This document shows positions 45,442 to 53,852 of a DNA stretch of 59,722 nucleotides, in pieces. Below the pieces are notes generated by a model. That model had not been told where the DNA came from and searched no databases. It was given only the letters and a program-made list of their open reading frames with translations. Where the stretch lies: assembly GCA_934589835.1 (NCBI GenBank), contig CAKTOK010000005.1:1-59722 (forward strand), written 5' to 3'. This DNA is from an uncultured Oscillospiraceae bacterium. GTDB taxonomy: Bacteria > Bacillota > Clostridia > Oscillospirales > Oscillospiraceae. The position numbers and the translations under genes were made by a program. Position 1 is the stretch's first letter. Every line of letters starts with the position of its first letter.

Positions 45442-45728
45442 TGGGCAAGAAACGCGTCTATTCGGACGATGATGGGCGTACCATCGTCGATATGAGCGGC
45501 GTTGTCCCATCGCCTATGCTGCTGCCCCGTATCCCCAAAAAGAAAATGGGCTTGCAGGAGCCACAGCAGTCTGACGACCGGCCATGGGAAGGCCAGGAAC
45601 AGTTCACGCCGGAGCAACGCCGCGCCGCCATGGGCGGTGCGCTGCGGGCGGCCATGCTCATCGCCGGTGTGTTCATCGGTGCGGGAGCTATCGCCATTTT
45701 GCTGATGCAGCTTATATGGAACCACTAA
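45441..45728 (+). CDS. Small membrane protein at the end of the importer operon
   Basis: A 95-residue protein with a charged, Pro-rich N-terminal part (about 1-65) and one C-terminal transmembrane helix (about 70-92, LRAAMLIAGVFIGAGAIAILLMQLIW). It is translationally coupled to the second ATPase gene through TGATG. I do not recognise the family. Its place suggests an accessory role in the importer, or simple read-through cargo. Confidence 0.72.
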   Translation: MGKKRVYSDDDGRTIVDMSGVVPSPMLLPRIPKKKMGLQEPQQSDDRPWEGQEQFTPEQRRAAMGGALRAAMLIAGVFIGAGAIAILLMQLIWNH

Positions 45729-45767
45729 AAAAAGAACACAGCGGTCACACCGCTGTGTTCTTTTTTT
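45727..45767 (+). terminator. Terminator of the importer operon
   Basis: GAACACAGCGGT / ACCGCTGTGTTC, 12-bp perfect stem with a 3-base loop, flanked by A7 and T7. Confidence 0.95.
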
Positions 45768-45788
45768 GCGCCTGCCGCCAGAGACACG

Positions 45789-45817
45789 GCATATTTGGGG
45801 ACGAGCTATCATACAAG
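45789..45817 (+). promoter_or_regulatory. Sigma-E-type promoter of the spoIIIA operon
   Basis: GCATATT as -35 and CATACAAG as -10, separated by 14 bases, close to the Bacillus sigma-E consensus (KMATATT and CATACANT). It lies 29 bases upstream of spoIIIAA, and no sigma-A promoter is apparent there. Confidence 0.82.
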
Positions 45818-45846
45818 TGAAGTATCACACAGGAGGGAGGGAGCGT

Positions 45847-46770
45847 ATGGAATTGAGCTACGCGATGGCACGGTATGAACAGGCACTGGAGCTGCTGCCA
45901 TTGCGCTGGCAGCAGCAGGCGCGCCGCCTGCCGGACTGGCGCAAGGCGCAGGCAGAGGAATTTCGCCTGCGGGTCGGACGGCCTATGACGGTGCTGACCT
46001 GTGAAGGAGAGATGCTTGTCAGTGATGAGCTGCCAAGGCCGTTGGTGACACAGAGTGATCTGGAGCAGCTGTGCGATATCGTGACAGGCTGCTCCCGCTA
46101 CGCCGTATCGGAAACCCTTCGCAAGGGATATCTCATCGGCCGCGGCGGCTTTCGGATCGGTGTCTGCGGCACCGCCGTTATGCGGGACGGCGTCAACACC
46201 GATCTGCGGGATATTTCCTCCGTTACTGTCCGGATCAGCCGTCAGGTCTGCGGCGTGGCCGACAGCCTGCTGACGGAGCTATGGGACGGAGGCCGCTTTC
46301 CCAGTACGCTGCTGCTGGCCCCGCCGGGGGCGGGGAAGACCACACTGCTGCGGGATATGATCTGCGGCCTGTCGGACGGCGCCGGCGGGCGGCCCGCCTG
46401 CCGCGTGGGCGTGGTGGACGAGCGAGGCGAGCTGGCGGCCATGTATCGCGGCGTGCCGCAGCTGGAGGTGGGCGCCCATACCGATGTGCTGGACGGGATC
46501 CCCAAGGCAATAGGCATTCCTATCCTGCTGCGGGCGGCCAATCCGCAGATCATCGCGGTGGACGAAATCACGGCGGCGGAGGATCTGAGGGCCATGCTGT
46601 CCGCCGCCAACTGCGGCGTGTCGCTGTTGGCTACCATTCATGCCGCCGACAGAGAGGAGCTGCTGCACAAGCCGCTGTTTGCGGAGCTGCTGACCATGCA
46701 GGTGTTCCGCCGGTTGGTGACCATCACCGTGGAGGGCGGCAGCCGCGTGTACCGTACAGAAGCGCTGTGA
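45847..46770 (+). CDS. spoIIIAA: Stage III sporulation protein AA
   Basis: A 307-residue ATPase that powers the channel linking mother cell and forespore. Walker A is APPGAGKTTLLRD (K164), and Walker B-type PQIIAVDEITAAEDL follows. N-terminal motifs such as AEEFRLRVGRPM and LCDIVTGCSRYAVSETLRKGYL are family-typical. AGGAGGGAGGG precedes the ATG. First gene of an eight-gene cluster with tight overlaps. It resembles type II/IV secretion ATPases. Confidence 0.96.
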   Translation: MELSYAMARYEQALELLPLRWQQQARRLPDWRKAQAEEFRLRVGRPMTVLTCEGEMLVSDELPRPLVTQSDLEQLCDIVTGCSRYAVSETLRKGYLIGRGGFRIGVCGTAVMRDGVNTDLRDISSVTVRISRQVCGVADSLLTELWDGGRFPSTLLLAPPGAGKTTLLRDMICGLSDGAGGRPACRVGVVDERGELAAMYRGVPQLEVGAHTDVLDGIPKAIGIPILLRAANPQIIAVDEITAAEDLRAMLSAANCGVSLLATIHAADREELLHKPLFAELLTMQVFRRLVTITVEGGSRVYRTEAL

Positions 46771-47249
46771 CAAAGCTGCTGGGGGCGCTGCTGCTGGTTT
46801 CCGCTGCCGGCTGGTGCTGGTGGAGCCGGCTGCGGCAGCAACGCCGGCGCCGTGCGGCGCTGTCTGCACTGACACAGGCGCTGGGCTTCATGGAAATGGC
46901 CATCCGCTGGCAGCAGCGGCCCATGATACCGCTGCTGTCGGAGCTGGCGCGGCGTCCGCTGTGCGGAAAATACTTCGCCGCCATCCTACAAAGTGTGCAA
47001 AGTGAAATACCTTTACATATATCGTGGAAAAACGCGACGGCGCTTTTGGAGGACACGGAAGCGGCACAGCTCCTACAAGCGATGGAGATGAGCGGCGACA
47101 CCCAGCACCTGCTGAGGCAGCTGCAATACGCCCAGCAGCAGCTGCGGCATCTGGCGGAGCGCCGGGCACAGGACGATATACGGGACCGCAGGCTCACCGG
47201 CGCGGCGCTGTTCTCCGCTGCCGGCCTGCTGGTAATTCTACTGATTTGA
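46767..47249 (+). CDS. spoIIIAB: Stage III sporulation protein AB
   Basis: A 160-residue membrane protein with an N-terminal helix (about 3-17) and a C-terminal helix (about 147-160). The central helical region (EMAIRWQQRPMIPLLSELA, LLEDTEAAQLLQAMEMSGDTQ) is similar to GspF-type platform proteins. A GTG start overlaps the spoIIIAA stop by 4 bases, as is usual in this operon. Start by GTG is inferred from position rather than from a strong ribosome site. Confidence 0.88.
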   Translation: MTKLLGALLLVSAAGWCWWSRLRQQRRRRAALSALTQALGFMEMAIRWQQRPMIPLLSELARRPLCGKYFAAILQSVQSEIPLHISWKNATALLEDTEAAQLLQAMEMSGDTQHLLRQLQYAQQQLRHLAERRAQDDIRDRRLTGAALFSAAGLLVILLI

Positions 47250-47258
47250 GGGTACGGC

Positions 47259-47453
47259 ATGGATGTTGATCTGATTTTCAAAATCGCGGCCATCGGCATT
47301 CTGGTGGCGGTGCTGAACCTGCTGCTGGTTCGCAGCGGGCGGGAAGAGCAGGCCATGATGACCACCCTGGCCGGCCTGGTGGTGGTGCTGATGATGCTGG
47401 TGCAGCAGATCAGCGACCTGTTCGAGCTGGTAAAGACTCTTTTTTCCCTGTAA
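47259..47453 (+). CDS. spoIIIAC: Stage III sporulation protein AC
   Basis: A 64-residue, two-helix membrane protein (about residues 4-25 and 35-55). The sequence DLIFKIAAIGILVAVLNLLL, then REEQAMMTTLAGLVVVL, is diagnostic. It is needed for assembly of the mother cell-forespore channel. It lies 9 bases after spoIIIAB. Confidence 0.95.
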   Translation: MDVDLIFKIAAIGILVAVLNLLLVRSGREEQAMMTTLAGLVVVLMMLVQQISDLFELVKTLFSL

Positions 47454-47455
47454 CG

Positions 47456-47842
47456 ATGGAGACGGTGATCCGACTGTGCGCCCTGTGCCTCACCGGCGCG
47501 CTGCTGGCAGTGCTGCTGAAGCGGACAGATCCGCACATGGCGCTGCTGCTGGCGCTGGCAGTCTGCGGCGCGGTACTGCTGATACTGCTGGAGCCATTGG
47601 GAGAAATACAGAGTTTTTTCACGCAGCTCACGGACTGGGGCGGTCTGCCATCAGAACTGTTTGCACCGCTGGTGAAGACCGTGGGCATCGCACTGGTCAG
47701 CCGGACAGGCTCCGACCTCTGCCGCGATGCGGGAGAGGGGGCCATGGCGTCTCTGGTGGAAACAGCGGGCGCGGTCACGGCCATCCTCGTCTCACTGCCC
47801 CTGTTTCAGGCGGCGTGGGAGCTGCTGCGGTCCTTGCTATGA
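47456..47842 (+). CDS. spoIIIAD: Stage III sporulation protein AD
   Basis: A 128-residue membrane protein with about four hydrophobic helices. Hallmarks are RLCALCLTGALLAVLLKRTDPHMALLLALAV and VKTVGIALVSRTGSDLCRDAGEGAMASLVETAG. The start is 2 bases after the spoIIIAC stop, and its stop overlaps the spoIIIAE start by 3 bases. Confidence 0.94.
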   Translation: METVIRLCALCLTGALLAVLLKRTDPHMALLLALAVCGAVLLILLEPLGEIQSFFTQLTDWGGLPSELFAPLVKTVGIALVSRTGSDLCRDAGEGAMASLVETAGAVTAILVSLPLFQAAWELLRSLL

Positions 47843-48930
47843 GACGGCGGGTGCAGATATGGGCCGCCGCCGCGCTGCTGGCCCTGCTGACAGTGCAGGC
47901 GCAGGCGACCGTGATACCGGAGGACGTGACGGACGCCCTGCCGCCTCAGGCCGCAGAACGGCTGGAGGGACTGGAGGGAACGCCGGACCACACCACATGG
48001 GCCGAAGGGCTGCGCCACCTGTGGGATGAGGCGCGGCAGTATGCGGCGGACGCCCTGCGATCGAAGGCGTCCGGTGCGGCGCTGCTGCTGGGCGTGGTGC
48101 TGCTGTGCGGCGTGGCAGAGGGCTTTTACGCGGCGGCAGACCAGCCCTCGGTGCCCCAGTTCATACCGGTGGCGGGAGCGTTGGCCATTACGCTGCTGGC
48201 TGCCGGTGATCTCAAGCAGATGATGGGGTTGGGCGTGGAGACCATGGAGGAGCTGGATGTCTTTGCCAAGGCACTGCTGCCCACGCTGTCGGCGGCGGTG
48301 GCCGCCAGCGGCGGTATCGCCACGGCCAGCGCCAAGCAGATCGCCACCGTATTCTTCACCAATCTGCTGCTCACCGTTATCCGCCGTCTGCTGCTGCCGC
48401 TGCTATACTGCTGTATCGCCGCCGCCGCGGCGGACGCCATGGTGCCGGGCCACAGCCTGAAGAAGCTCGGCACAGGCATCAGCAAGGCTGTGACGTGGGC
48501 GCTGACCGCAGCCATGGTGGTGTTTACCGGCTTCCTGACGCTGACCGGTGCGGCCACCGGCGCGGCGGATGCCATGACGATCCAGATGACCCGCAGCGCC
48601 ATCGCCACAGCGGTGCCGGTGGTGGGCTCCATCATCTCCGAGGCCACCGGCACGGTGCTGGCCGGAGCCGGTATGCTGAAAAGCGCCGTTGGCATCTTTG
48701 GAATGCTGGCGGTACTGGCCATCTGCCTGACGCCGTTTCTGGAAATGGCGGCGCAATACCTCCTCTATAAGCTGACGGCATTTCTGGCGGGGATCGTGAC
48801 CGAGGGGCCGCTGGCAGGCCTCATCAACGCGTTGGGCACGGCCTTCGGCCTGATGCTTGGCATGACGGGCAGCTGCGCCCTGCTGCTGCTCATCTCCATT
48901 ACTTCTTCTGTATCGGCGGTGATTACATGA
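47839..48930 (+). CDS. spoIIIAE: Stage III sporulation protein AE
   Basis: A 363-residue polytopic membrane protein with a cleavable-looking signal (about residues 1-23, ending AQA) and six or more helices. Family features are SVPQFIPVAGALAITLLAAGDLKQMM, AASGGIATASAKQIATVFF and AVPVVGSIISEATGTVLAGAGMLKSAVG. It belongs to the channel core. It overlaps spoIIIAD at the start and spoIIIAF at the end by 4 bases. Confidence 0.95.
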   Translation: MRRRVQIWAAAALLALLTVQAQATVIPEDVTDALPPQAAERLEGLEGTPDHTTWAEGLRHLWDEARQYAADALRSKASGAALLLGVVLLCGVAEGFYAAADQPSVPQFIPVAGALAITLLAAGDLKQMMGLGVETMEELDVFAKALLPTLSAAVAASGGIATASAKQIATVFFTNLLLTVIRRLLLPLLYCCIAAAAADAMVPGHSLKKLGTGISKAVTWALTAAMVVFTGFLTLTGAATGAADAMTIQMTRSAIATAVPVVGSIISEATGTVLAGAGMLKSAVGIFGMLAVLAICLTPFLEMAAQYLLYKLTAFLAGIVTEGPLAGLINALGTAFGLMLGMTGSCALLLLISITSSVSAVIT

Positions 48931-49406
48931 TCGAAGCATTGCGGACGTGGCTGCTGTCCGTTATCGCGGCCGGACTGGTGCTGGCCATCCTGTATGCCCT
49001 GCTGCCCAAGGGCCGCCTGCGGCCTATCGTGCGGACCGCCGGCGGCATCGCCCTGATGCTGGTGATCCTCCAGCCTCTGCTGCAATTCGATTTTCGGGAT
49101 TTTGCCGTGTCCTACGATGACTATGCCAATCGGATACAGGAGCTGACGGAGAAATATCGCACTGCGGACACGGCGGAGCTGGCCGCTATCATAGAGCGGG
49201 AGACGGCTGCATATATATCGGACAAAGGCACAGCGTTGGGGGTGCCCTGCCACGCGGTAGTGGAGACGGAGCTGCGCTCCGGCGTGCCGTATCCCTGTGC
49301 CGTGACGCTTGACGTGGAGAGAAATGAGGCGCTGGCCGCCTGCATCGCCGCCGATCTGGGGATCGGCGAGGCGTCGCAGTTCTGGCAGCCGCCCCGTGCG
49401 AGGTGA
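48927..49406 (+). CDS. spoIIIAF: Stage III sporulation protein AF
   Basis: A 159-residue protein with two N-terminal helices (about residues 5-30 and 33-50) and a mother cell- or intermembrane-side domain (about 60-150). GRLRPIVRTAGGIALMLVILQPLLQFDF is typical for the family. It is slightly shorter than some homologues. The start overlaps the spoIIIAE stop. Confidence 0.9.
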   Translation: MIEALRTWLLSVIAAGLVLAILYALLPKGRLRPIVRTAGGIALMLVILQPLLQFDFRDFAVSYDDYANRIQELTEKYRTADTAELAAIIERETAAYISDKGTALGVPCHAVVETELRSGVPYPCAVTLDVERNEALAACIAADLGIGEASQFWQPPRAR

Positions 49407-49409
49407 TAT

Positions 49410-49916
49410 ATGAAGCGGGAAAAATGGACGGGGCTGCTGCAAAAATACCGTTTCGTGGCGCTGGTGGTGCTGGTGGGCGTACTGCTGATGCTGCTCCCCA
49501 CCGGCAGCAGGACCGCATCGGATGACGACAGCGGCGACAGCCGCGAGGCGGCCTTCTCACTGGAGGACACGGAGAAGCGGATGGCGGAGGTACTGAGTGC
49601 CATCGACGGCGTAGGCCGCGTGCGGATCATGCTGACGCTGCGCTCCGGCGCTACTCTCCGTTTAGCGGAGGACAGCAGCGTGTCCGACAGCGCCGGCGGC
49701 CAGATGAAGCAGGAGAAGCAGGTCCTCACCGTCAACCGCGGCAGCGGGCGGCAGGAGGTGGTGGTCACACAGCAGCTGTATCCCACCTATCAGGGGGCGG
49801 TGGTGGTCTGCGAGGGCGCCGCCAGCAGCAGCGTGCGGCTGGCGGTGGTAAACGCGGTGTCCGTGCTGACGGGTTTGAGCAGCGACAGAATATCGGTGGT
49901 CAAATGGAAGTCATAG
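49410..49916 (+). CDS. spoIIIAG: Stage III sporulation protein AG
   Basis: A 168-residue ring-forming protein. An N-terminal transmembrane helix (about 12-29) precedes a linker and a ring-building motif domain (about 48-165). LEDTEKRMAEVLSAIDGVGRVRIMLTL matches the family, and the tail AVVNAVSVLTGLSSDRISVVKW is typical of secretin-like ring building folds. It starts 3 bases after spoIIIAF. Confidence 0.93.
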   Translation: MKREKWTGLLQKYRFVALVVLVGVLLMLLPTGSRTASDDDSGDSREAAFSLEDTEKRMAEVLSAIDGVGRVRIMLTLRSGATLRLAEDSSVSDSAGGQMKQEKQVLTVNRGSGRQEVVVTQQLYPTYQGAVVVCEGAASSSVRLAVVNAVSVLTGLSSDRISVVKWKS

Positions 49917-49937
49917 AAAAATGAGGAGGAGCAAGGC

Positions 49938-50507
49938 ATGAAACAGGTATGGAAGCGGCGCGCGGTGGTGGCGGCGGTGCTGGTGCTGGTGGGCACGTCG
50001 GTGTATCTCAACTGGCGTTATACCGGCAGCGTGGCCGACAGCGAGAAGAAGGTGCTGGGCCAGTCGGCACTGGTCAACGGAGAAACGACGGACGCAGAGG
50101 CGACAGCCGCCGGCGACGATTATTTCGCCACCGCCCGCCTGAGCCGCAAGCAGGCCCGTGACACGGCCATCAGTATGCTGCAGGAGGCGCAGGTGGATGA
50201 AAATGCCACGGAGGACGTGCTGAACGAAGCGTCTCAGACCCTGCAGGTGCTGGCGGCTTACACCGTGGCAGAGTCCCAGATCGAAAGCCTCGTGGTGGCC
50301 AAGGGCTATGCCGACTGCGTGGCCTTCATGGGTGAGGATTCCGTCAGCGTGGTGGTGTCCGATCCCGATGGGCTGGACACTGTGGACGTGGCTCGCATCA
50401 AGGATATTGTAGTCAGCGAGACCAGTTATACCCCTGATCAGATCAAGATCATGGAGGCGGGCGCCACGGATACCGGCGCTGTCGCCGATACCGAAGATGC
50501 AAAATAG
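49938..50507 (+). CDS. spoIIIAH: Stage III sporulation protein AH
   Basis: A 189-residue mother-cell membrane protein whose extracellular domain binds SpoIIQ (or its clostridial counterpart) across the septum. An N-terminal helix (about 7-26) is followed by a linker, then the ring domain (about 70-175) with ARLSRKQARDTAISMLQEA and VADCVAF-like segments. AGGAGG precedes the ATG. It is the last gene of the spoIIIA cluster; the next gene has its own promoter. Confidence 0.93.
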   Translation: MKQVWKRRAVVAAVLVLVGTSVYLNWRYTGSVADSEKKVLGQSALVNGETTDAEATAAGDDYFATARLSRKQARDTAISMLQEAQVDENATEDVLNEASQTLQVLAAYTVAESQIESLVVAKGYADCVAFMGEDSVSVVVSDPDGLDTVDVARIKDIVVSETSYTPDQIKIMEAGATDTGAVADTEDAK

Positions 50508-50510
50508 GTG

Positions 50511-50539
50511 TTGTATTCCGGCACAAAAAATGGTATACT
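50511..50539 (+). promoter_or_regulatory. Promoter of the Asp23-nusB-xseAB-ispA unit
   Basis: TTGTAT, 17-base spacer, TATACT. It separates these housekeeping genes from the sporulation operon upstream. Confidence 0.72.
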
Positions 50540-50579
50540 GAACTGAATCACGAAAGACAGCGCAAGGAGATAACGCGAT

Positions 50580-50939
50580 ATGGCTGAAAATAAAGAATAT
50601 ATGATCCATCAGGAGGAGGACGGCGCCATCCAGATCTCGGAGGATGTGGTGGCCTCCATTGCCTCCAGCACCGCCGCAGAGGTAGACGGCGTCAGCGCCA
50701 TGATGAGCGCCAATGTGTCCGATCTGGTGGGCGGTAAGAAAATGTCCGCCAAGGGCGTCCGCGTGGAGATGGACGGCGAGGGCATCGTGGTGAACCTGTT
50801 CATCGTCGTGCGCTACGGCAGCGCCATCGGAGATGTGGCCAAAAAGGTCCAGCAGATGGTTCGCACCGCGCTGGAGGGCATGACCGGCTTCAAGGTCACA
50901 GCGGTGAACGTCCATGTGGGCGGCATCAGCTTCAACTGA
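50580..50939 (+). CDS. Asp23/Gls24 family envelope stress response protein
   Basis: A 119-residue cytosolic protein of the Asp23 family (YqhY-like in Bacillus, where it lies between the acc genes and nusB). GAIQISEDVVASIASSTAAEVDGVSAM and the C-terminal FKVTAVNVHVGGISF are hallmarks. YqhY affects acetyl-CoA carboxylase in Bacillus; that role here is inferred only from homology. AAGGAGATAA precedes the ATG. Confidence 0.92.
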   Translation: MAENKEYMIHQEEDGAIQISEDVVASIASSTAAEVDGVSAMMSANVSDLVGGKKMSAKGVRVEMDGEGIVVNLFIVVRYGSAIGDVAKKVQQMVRTALEGMTGFKVTAVNVHVGGISFN

Positions 50940-50975
50940 CCGGCACAGATCTGAGAGAGAAAAGGATACACGTCT

Positions 50976-51425
50976 ATGACACGCAATACGGCCCGCGAGA
51001 TCGCCATGCATCTCGCCTACGAATTGAGCTTTAACGATCTGCCGGTGGAGGAGTTTCTGACCCGGCAGCTGAGCGCGGAGAGCTTCGCTGCACTGGCGCC
51101 GGAGCACCCGCTTTACGATGAGATGCCCAACGCCAAGCAGGAGGCGTACATCCGCCGCCTTGTCTCCGGCGTGGCGGAGCACGCGGCGGAGCTGGACGGC
51201 GACATTGAGAAATACGCCAGGGGCTGGCGCTTCGAGCGCATCTCCTTGGTGGCCTCCGCTATCATGCGTGTGGCCATGTACGAGATGCTCTACATGGCGG
51301 ATATTCCCGCTGGCGTGGCCATCAACGAGGCGGTGGAGATCGCCAAGAGCTATGAGTCACCGGAGGTTGTGAAGTTCATCAACGGCATTCTGGGCAGCTT
51401 CGCCCGGGGTGAACTGAAAGACTGA
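50976..51425 (+). CDS. nusB: Transcription antitermination factor NusB
   Basis: A 149-residue all-helical protein that binds boxA RNA with NusE for rRNA antitermination. The N terminus TRNTAREIAMHLAYELSF and the C-terminal motif PAGVAINEAVEIAKSYESPEVVKFINGILG are diagnostic. It lies 36 bases after the Asp23 gene and is followed by xseA, the usual Firmicutes order. The ribosome site is weak (GAGAGAAAAGG), lying about 14 bases upstream. Confidence 0.95.
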   Translation: MTRNTAREIAMHLAYELSFNDLPVEEFLTRQLSAESFAALAPEHPLYDEMPNAKQEAYIRRLVSGVAEHAAELDGDIEKYARGWRFERISLVASAIMRVAMYEMLYMADIPAGVAINEAVEIAKSYESPEVVKFINGILGSFARGELKD

Positions 51426-51480
51426 ATCAGGAGGGCAGAGCGTACGCTCTGCCTTTTCCGCGTGGAAGAAGGAGGGGGCT

Positions 51481-52689
51481 ATGGATCAGGAGCGTCATAT
51501 ATTTACCGTCACCGAACTGAACAGCTGTGTCAAGGAGCTGGTGGAGTCCGTGCCCGCCTTCAGCGACCTGCTGCTGCGGGGCGAGGTGTCCAACTACAAG
51601 GTGTACCCCTCCGGCCACCACTACTTCACCCTCAAGGACAGCGAAAGCGCCCTGCGCTGTGTGATGTTCAAGGGCGCGGCTATGAAGCTGCGCTTCAAGC
51701 CGGAAAACGGGATGCAGGTCATCGCCTCCGGCCGTATCAGCGTCTACCCGCGGGACGGCGCGTACCAGCTGTATTGCAGCGGCCTGTCGGCCGACGGCGT
51801 GGGCGACCTGTATGTGGCCTTCGAGCAGCTGAAGGAAAAGCTGTATCGGGAGGGCCTGTTCGATCCCGCCCACAAAAAGCCGCTGCCCCGCTACCCACAG
51901 CGCATTGCCATCGTCACCTCGTCGGCGGGCGCGGCGGTCCACGATATGATCCGCATCCTGCGCCGCCGTTACCCCATCGCCAAGGTGCTGCTGCTGCCCG
52001 TGCGGGTACAGGGAGTGGAGGCGCCGCCGGAGATCGTGGGCGCTATCCGTTACGCCAACCGCTACCAGCTGGCGGACGTGCTGATCACCGGACGTGGCGG
52101 CGGCTCGCTGGAGGATCTGTGGGCCTTCAACGATGAGCGGGTGGCCCGGGCCATCTACGAGTCGGAGATCCCGGTGATCTCCGCCGTGGGACATGAGCCG
52201 GATGTGGCCATCAGCGACTTTGTGGCGGACCGCCGGGCGTCCACGCCGTCCAACGCGGCAGAGATCGCCGTGCCGGACATGACGGAGCTGCTCCGCACTC
52301 TGCATGGATCGGAGGAGCGCATGGCTCAGAGCATACTCAACGGCTTACAGCGGCGGGAGGAGCGGCTGGACGCCATGGCGAAGAAGCGTGTGCTGACGGA
52401 CCCCACTGCCTTTCTGGCAGATCGCCGCCTTTCTCTGGACCATGCGATCCGTCGGCTGGCCGCCGCGGCTAAAAGCTGCGTGGACGGCGAGGGCCGCCGT
52501 TTCGCAGGGGCCGCCGCCGCACTGGACGCCCTCAGCCCGCTGAAGGTGCTGGCCCGGGGCTACGCGGTGGCGCAGAGCGCGGACGGTACTGTGCTGAAGG
52601 ACGCCGCCGCCGTGACAGCGGGTGACCGCATCCGTGTCCGGCTGGCGCAGGGGAGCTTACAATGCAATGTGGTAGAAAAGGAGGCCTGA
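51481..52689 (+). CDS. xseA: Exodeoxyribonuclease VII large subunit
   Basis: A 402-residue nuclease subunit that degrades single-stranded DNA with XseB. The N-terminal OB fold begins FTVTELNSCVKELVESVP. The catalytic region contains IAIVTSSAGAAVHDMIRILRRRYP and TGRGGGSLEDLWAFNDE, then VGHEPDVAISDFVADRRASTPSNAAE. The C terminus (LSPLKVLARGYAVA) is typical. Length is in the normal range. GAAGGAGGGG precedes the ATG. Confidence 0.96.
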   Translation: MDQERHIFTVTELNSCVKELVESVPAFSDLLLRGEVSNYKVYPSGHHYFTLKDSESALRCVMFKGAAMKLRFKPENGMQVIASGRISVYPRDGAYQLYCSGLSADGVGDLYVAFEQLKEKLYREGLFDPAHKKPLPRYPQRIAIVTSSAGAAVHDMIRILRRRYPIAKVLLLPVRVQGVEAPPEIVGAIRYANRYQLADVLITGRGGGSLEDLWAFNDERVARAIYESEIPVISAVGHEPDVAISDFVADRRASTPSNAAEIAVPDMTELLRTLHGSEERMAQSILNGLQRREERLDAMAKKRVLTDPTAFLADRRLSLDHAIRRLAAAAKSCVDGEGRRFAGAAAALDALSPLKVLARGYAVAQSADGTVLKDAAAVTAGDRIRVRLAQGSLQCNVVEKEA

Positions 52690-52690
52690 C

Positions 52691-52921
52691 ATGACTGCGA
52701 AAAAAACATTTGAGGAGAACATGGCCCGTCTGGAGCAGATCGTGACGCTGCTGGAGAAGGGCGATGCCCAGCTGTCGGACAGCCTGACGCTGTTCGAGGA
52801 GGGCACAAAGCTGGCGGCCCAGTGCCGCAAGGAACTGGACAGCGCCGAGCAGAAGGTGGTCAAGCTGATGAAGGGCCCTGACGGCGCGCCGGTGGAAAGT
52901 GATTTTCTGACGGAGGAATGA
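52691..52921 (+). CDS. xseB: Exodeoxyribonuclease VII small subunit
   Basis: A 76-residue helical hairpin that coats the coiled coil of XseA. FEENMARLEQIVTLLEKGDAQLSDSLTLFEEG is the family signature. It starts one base after the xseA stop, with AAAGGAGG upstream. Confidence 0.95.
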   Translation: MTAKKTFEENMARLEQIVTLLEKGDAQLSDSLTLFEEGTKLAAQCRKELDSAEQKVVKLMKGPDGAPVESDFLTEE

Positions 52922-52923
52922 CC

Positions 52924-53793
52924 ATGGACCACGAAAGACAATACGCGGCGTACCAGCAGGCCATTGAGGCCTATCTGGACAGCCTGTTCACCGGCAGTAC
53001 CCCCTATCAGAAGCTCTATGAGTCCATCCGATACAGCCTGCTGGCCGGCGGCAAGCGCATCCGTCCGGTGCTGACGCTGGAATTCGCCCGCCTGGGCGGC
53101 ATCGACTGGCATCTGGCGCTGCCCTACGGCTGCGCGCTGGAGCTGATCCACAACTACTCCCTGATCCACGATGACCTGCCCTGCATGGATGATGACGACC
53201 TGCGGCGGGGCAAGCCCACCAACCACAGGGTATACGGCGAAACGCTGGCCGTGCTGGCTGGTGATGCCCTCCAGCCAGAGGCGTTTCGCCTCATGGCGGA
53301 GGCGCCGTGTCTGTCGGCGGACAACCGGCTGGAGGCCATCCGCACCTTGTCCCGCGCCTGCGGTGCCGATGGCATGGTGGCCGGTCAGGTGCTGGACACC
53401 GTGTACAATGTGTCGGACGAGGCGGGGCTGACGGTGCTGAACCGCCTGAAGACCGGCGTAATGATCTCCGCCGCGGCGGAGCTGGGCTGTATTGCCTCGG
53501 AAATGCCTGCTGCCATGCGCCGGCAGGCGCTGGCCTACGCCGACGCGCTGGGCCGCGGCTTCCAGATCCGCGACGATATGCTGGATGTGGAGGGAGACCA
53601 GGCCGTGTTTGGCAAGCCCATCGGCTCTGATGCGGAGGAGGGCAAGGTCACCTTCGTGAACGTCATCGGTCTGGACGGCTGCCGCCGTGCCGTGTCCGCC
53701 TGCACAGAGCAGGCCAAGGCCGCTGTGGCGGATTGGCCGGATCACGACTTCCTCTGGGAGTTGGCAGACCGCATGGTGGACCGCACAAAATAA
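52924..53793 (+). CDS. ispA: Polyprenyl synthetase (farnesyl/geranylgeranyl diphosphate synthase)
   Basis: A 289-residue enzyme that elongates allylic diphosphates with IPP. The first Asp-rich motif lies in HDDLPCMDDDDLRRG and the second in IRDDMLDVEGD. YSLLAGGKRIRPVL is also typical. Two in-frame ATGs are spaced by 6 bases; the second is chosen because GGAGG lies 7 bases before it. The usual downstream partner dxs is absent here, and the operon ends at a strong terminator. Confidence 0.93.
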   Translation: MDHERQYAAYQQAIEAYLDSLFTGSTPYQKLYESIRYSLLAGGKRIRPVLTLEFARLGGIDWHLALPYGCALELIHNYSLIHDDLPCMDDDDLRRGKPTNHRVYGETLAVLAGDALQPEAFRLMAEAPCLSADNRLEAIRTLSRACGADGMVAGQVLDTVYNVSDEAGLTVLNRLKTGVMISAAAELGCIASEMPAAMRRQALAYADALGRGFQIRDDMLDVEGDQAVFGKPIGSDAEEGKVTFVNVIGLDGCRRAVSACTEQAKAAVADWPDHDFLWELADRMVDRTK

Positions 53794-53809
53794 GAAACCC
53801 CTGCTACGT

Positions 53810-53852
53810 AAGAGAAGGCTCCCAGCACCGTCGGCGCTGGGAGCCTTCTCTT
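53810..53852. terminator. Bidirectional terminator between ispA and nth
   Basis: AAGAGAAGGCTCCCAGC / GCTGGGAGCCTTCTCTT, a perfect 17-bp stem with a 9-base loop, overlapping the last codon of nth. Confidence 0.9.
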
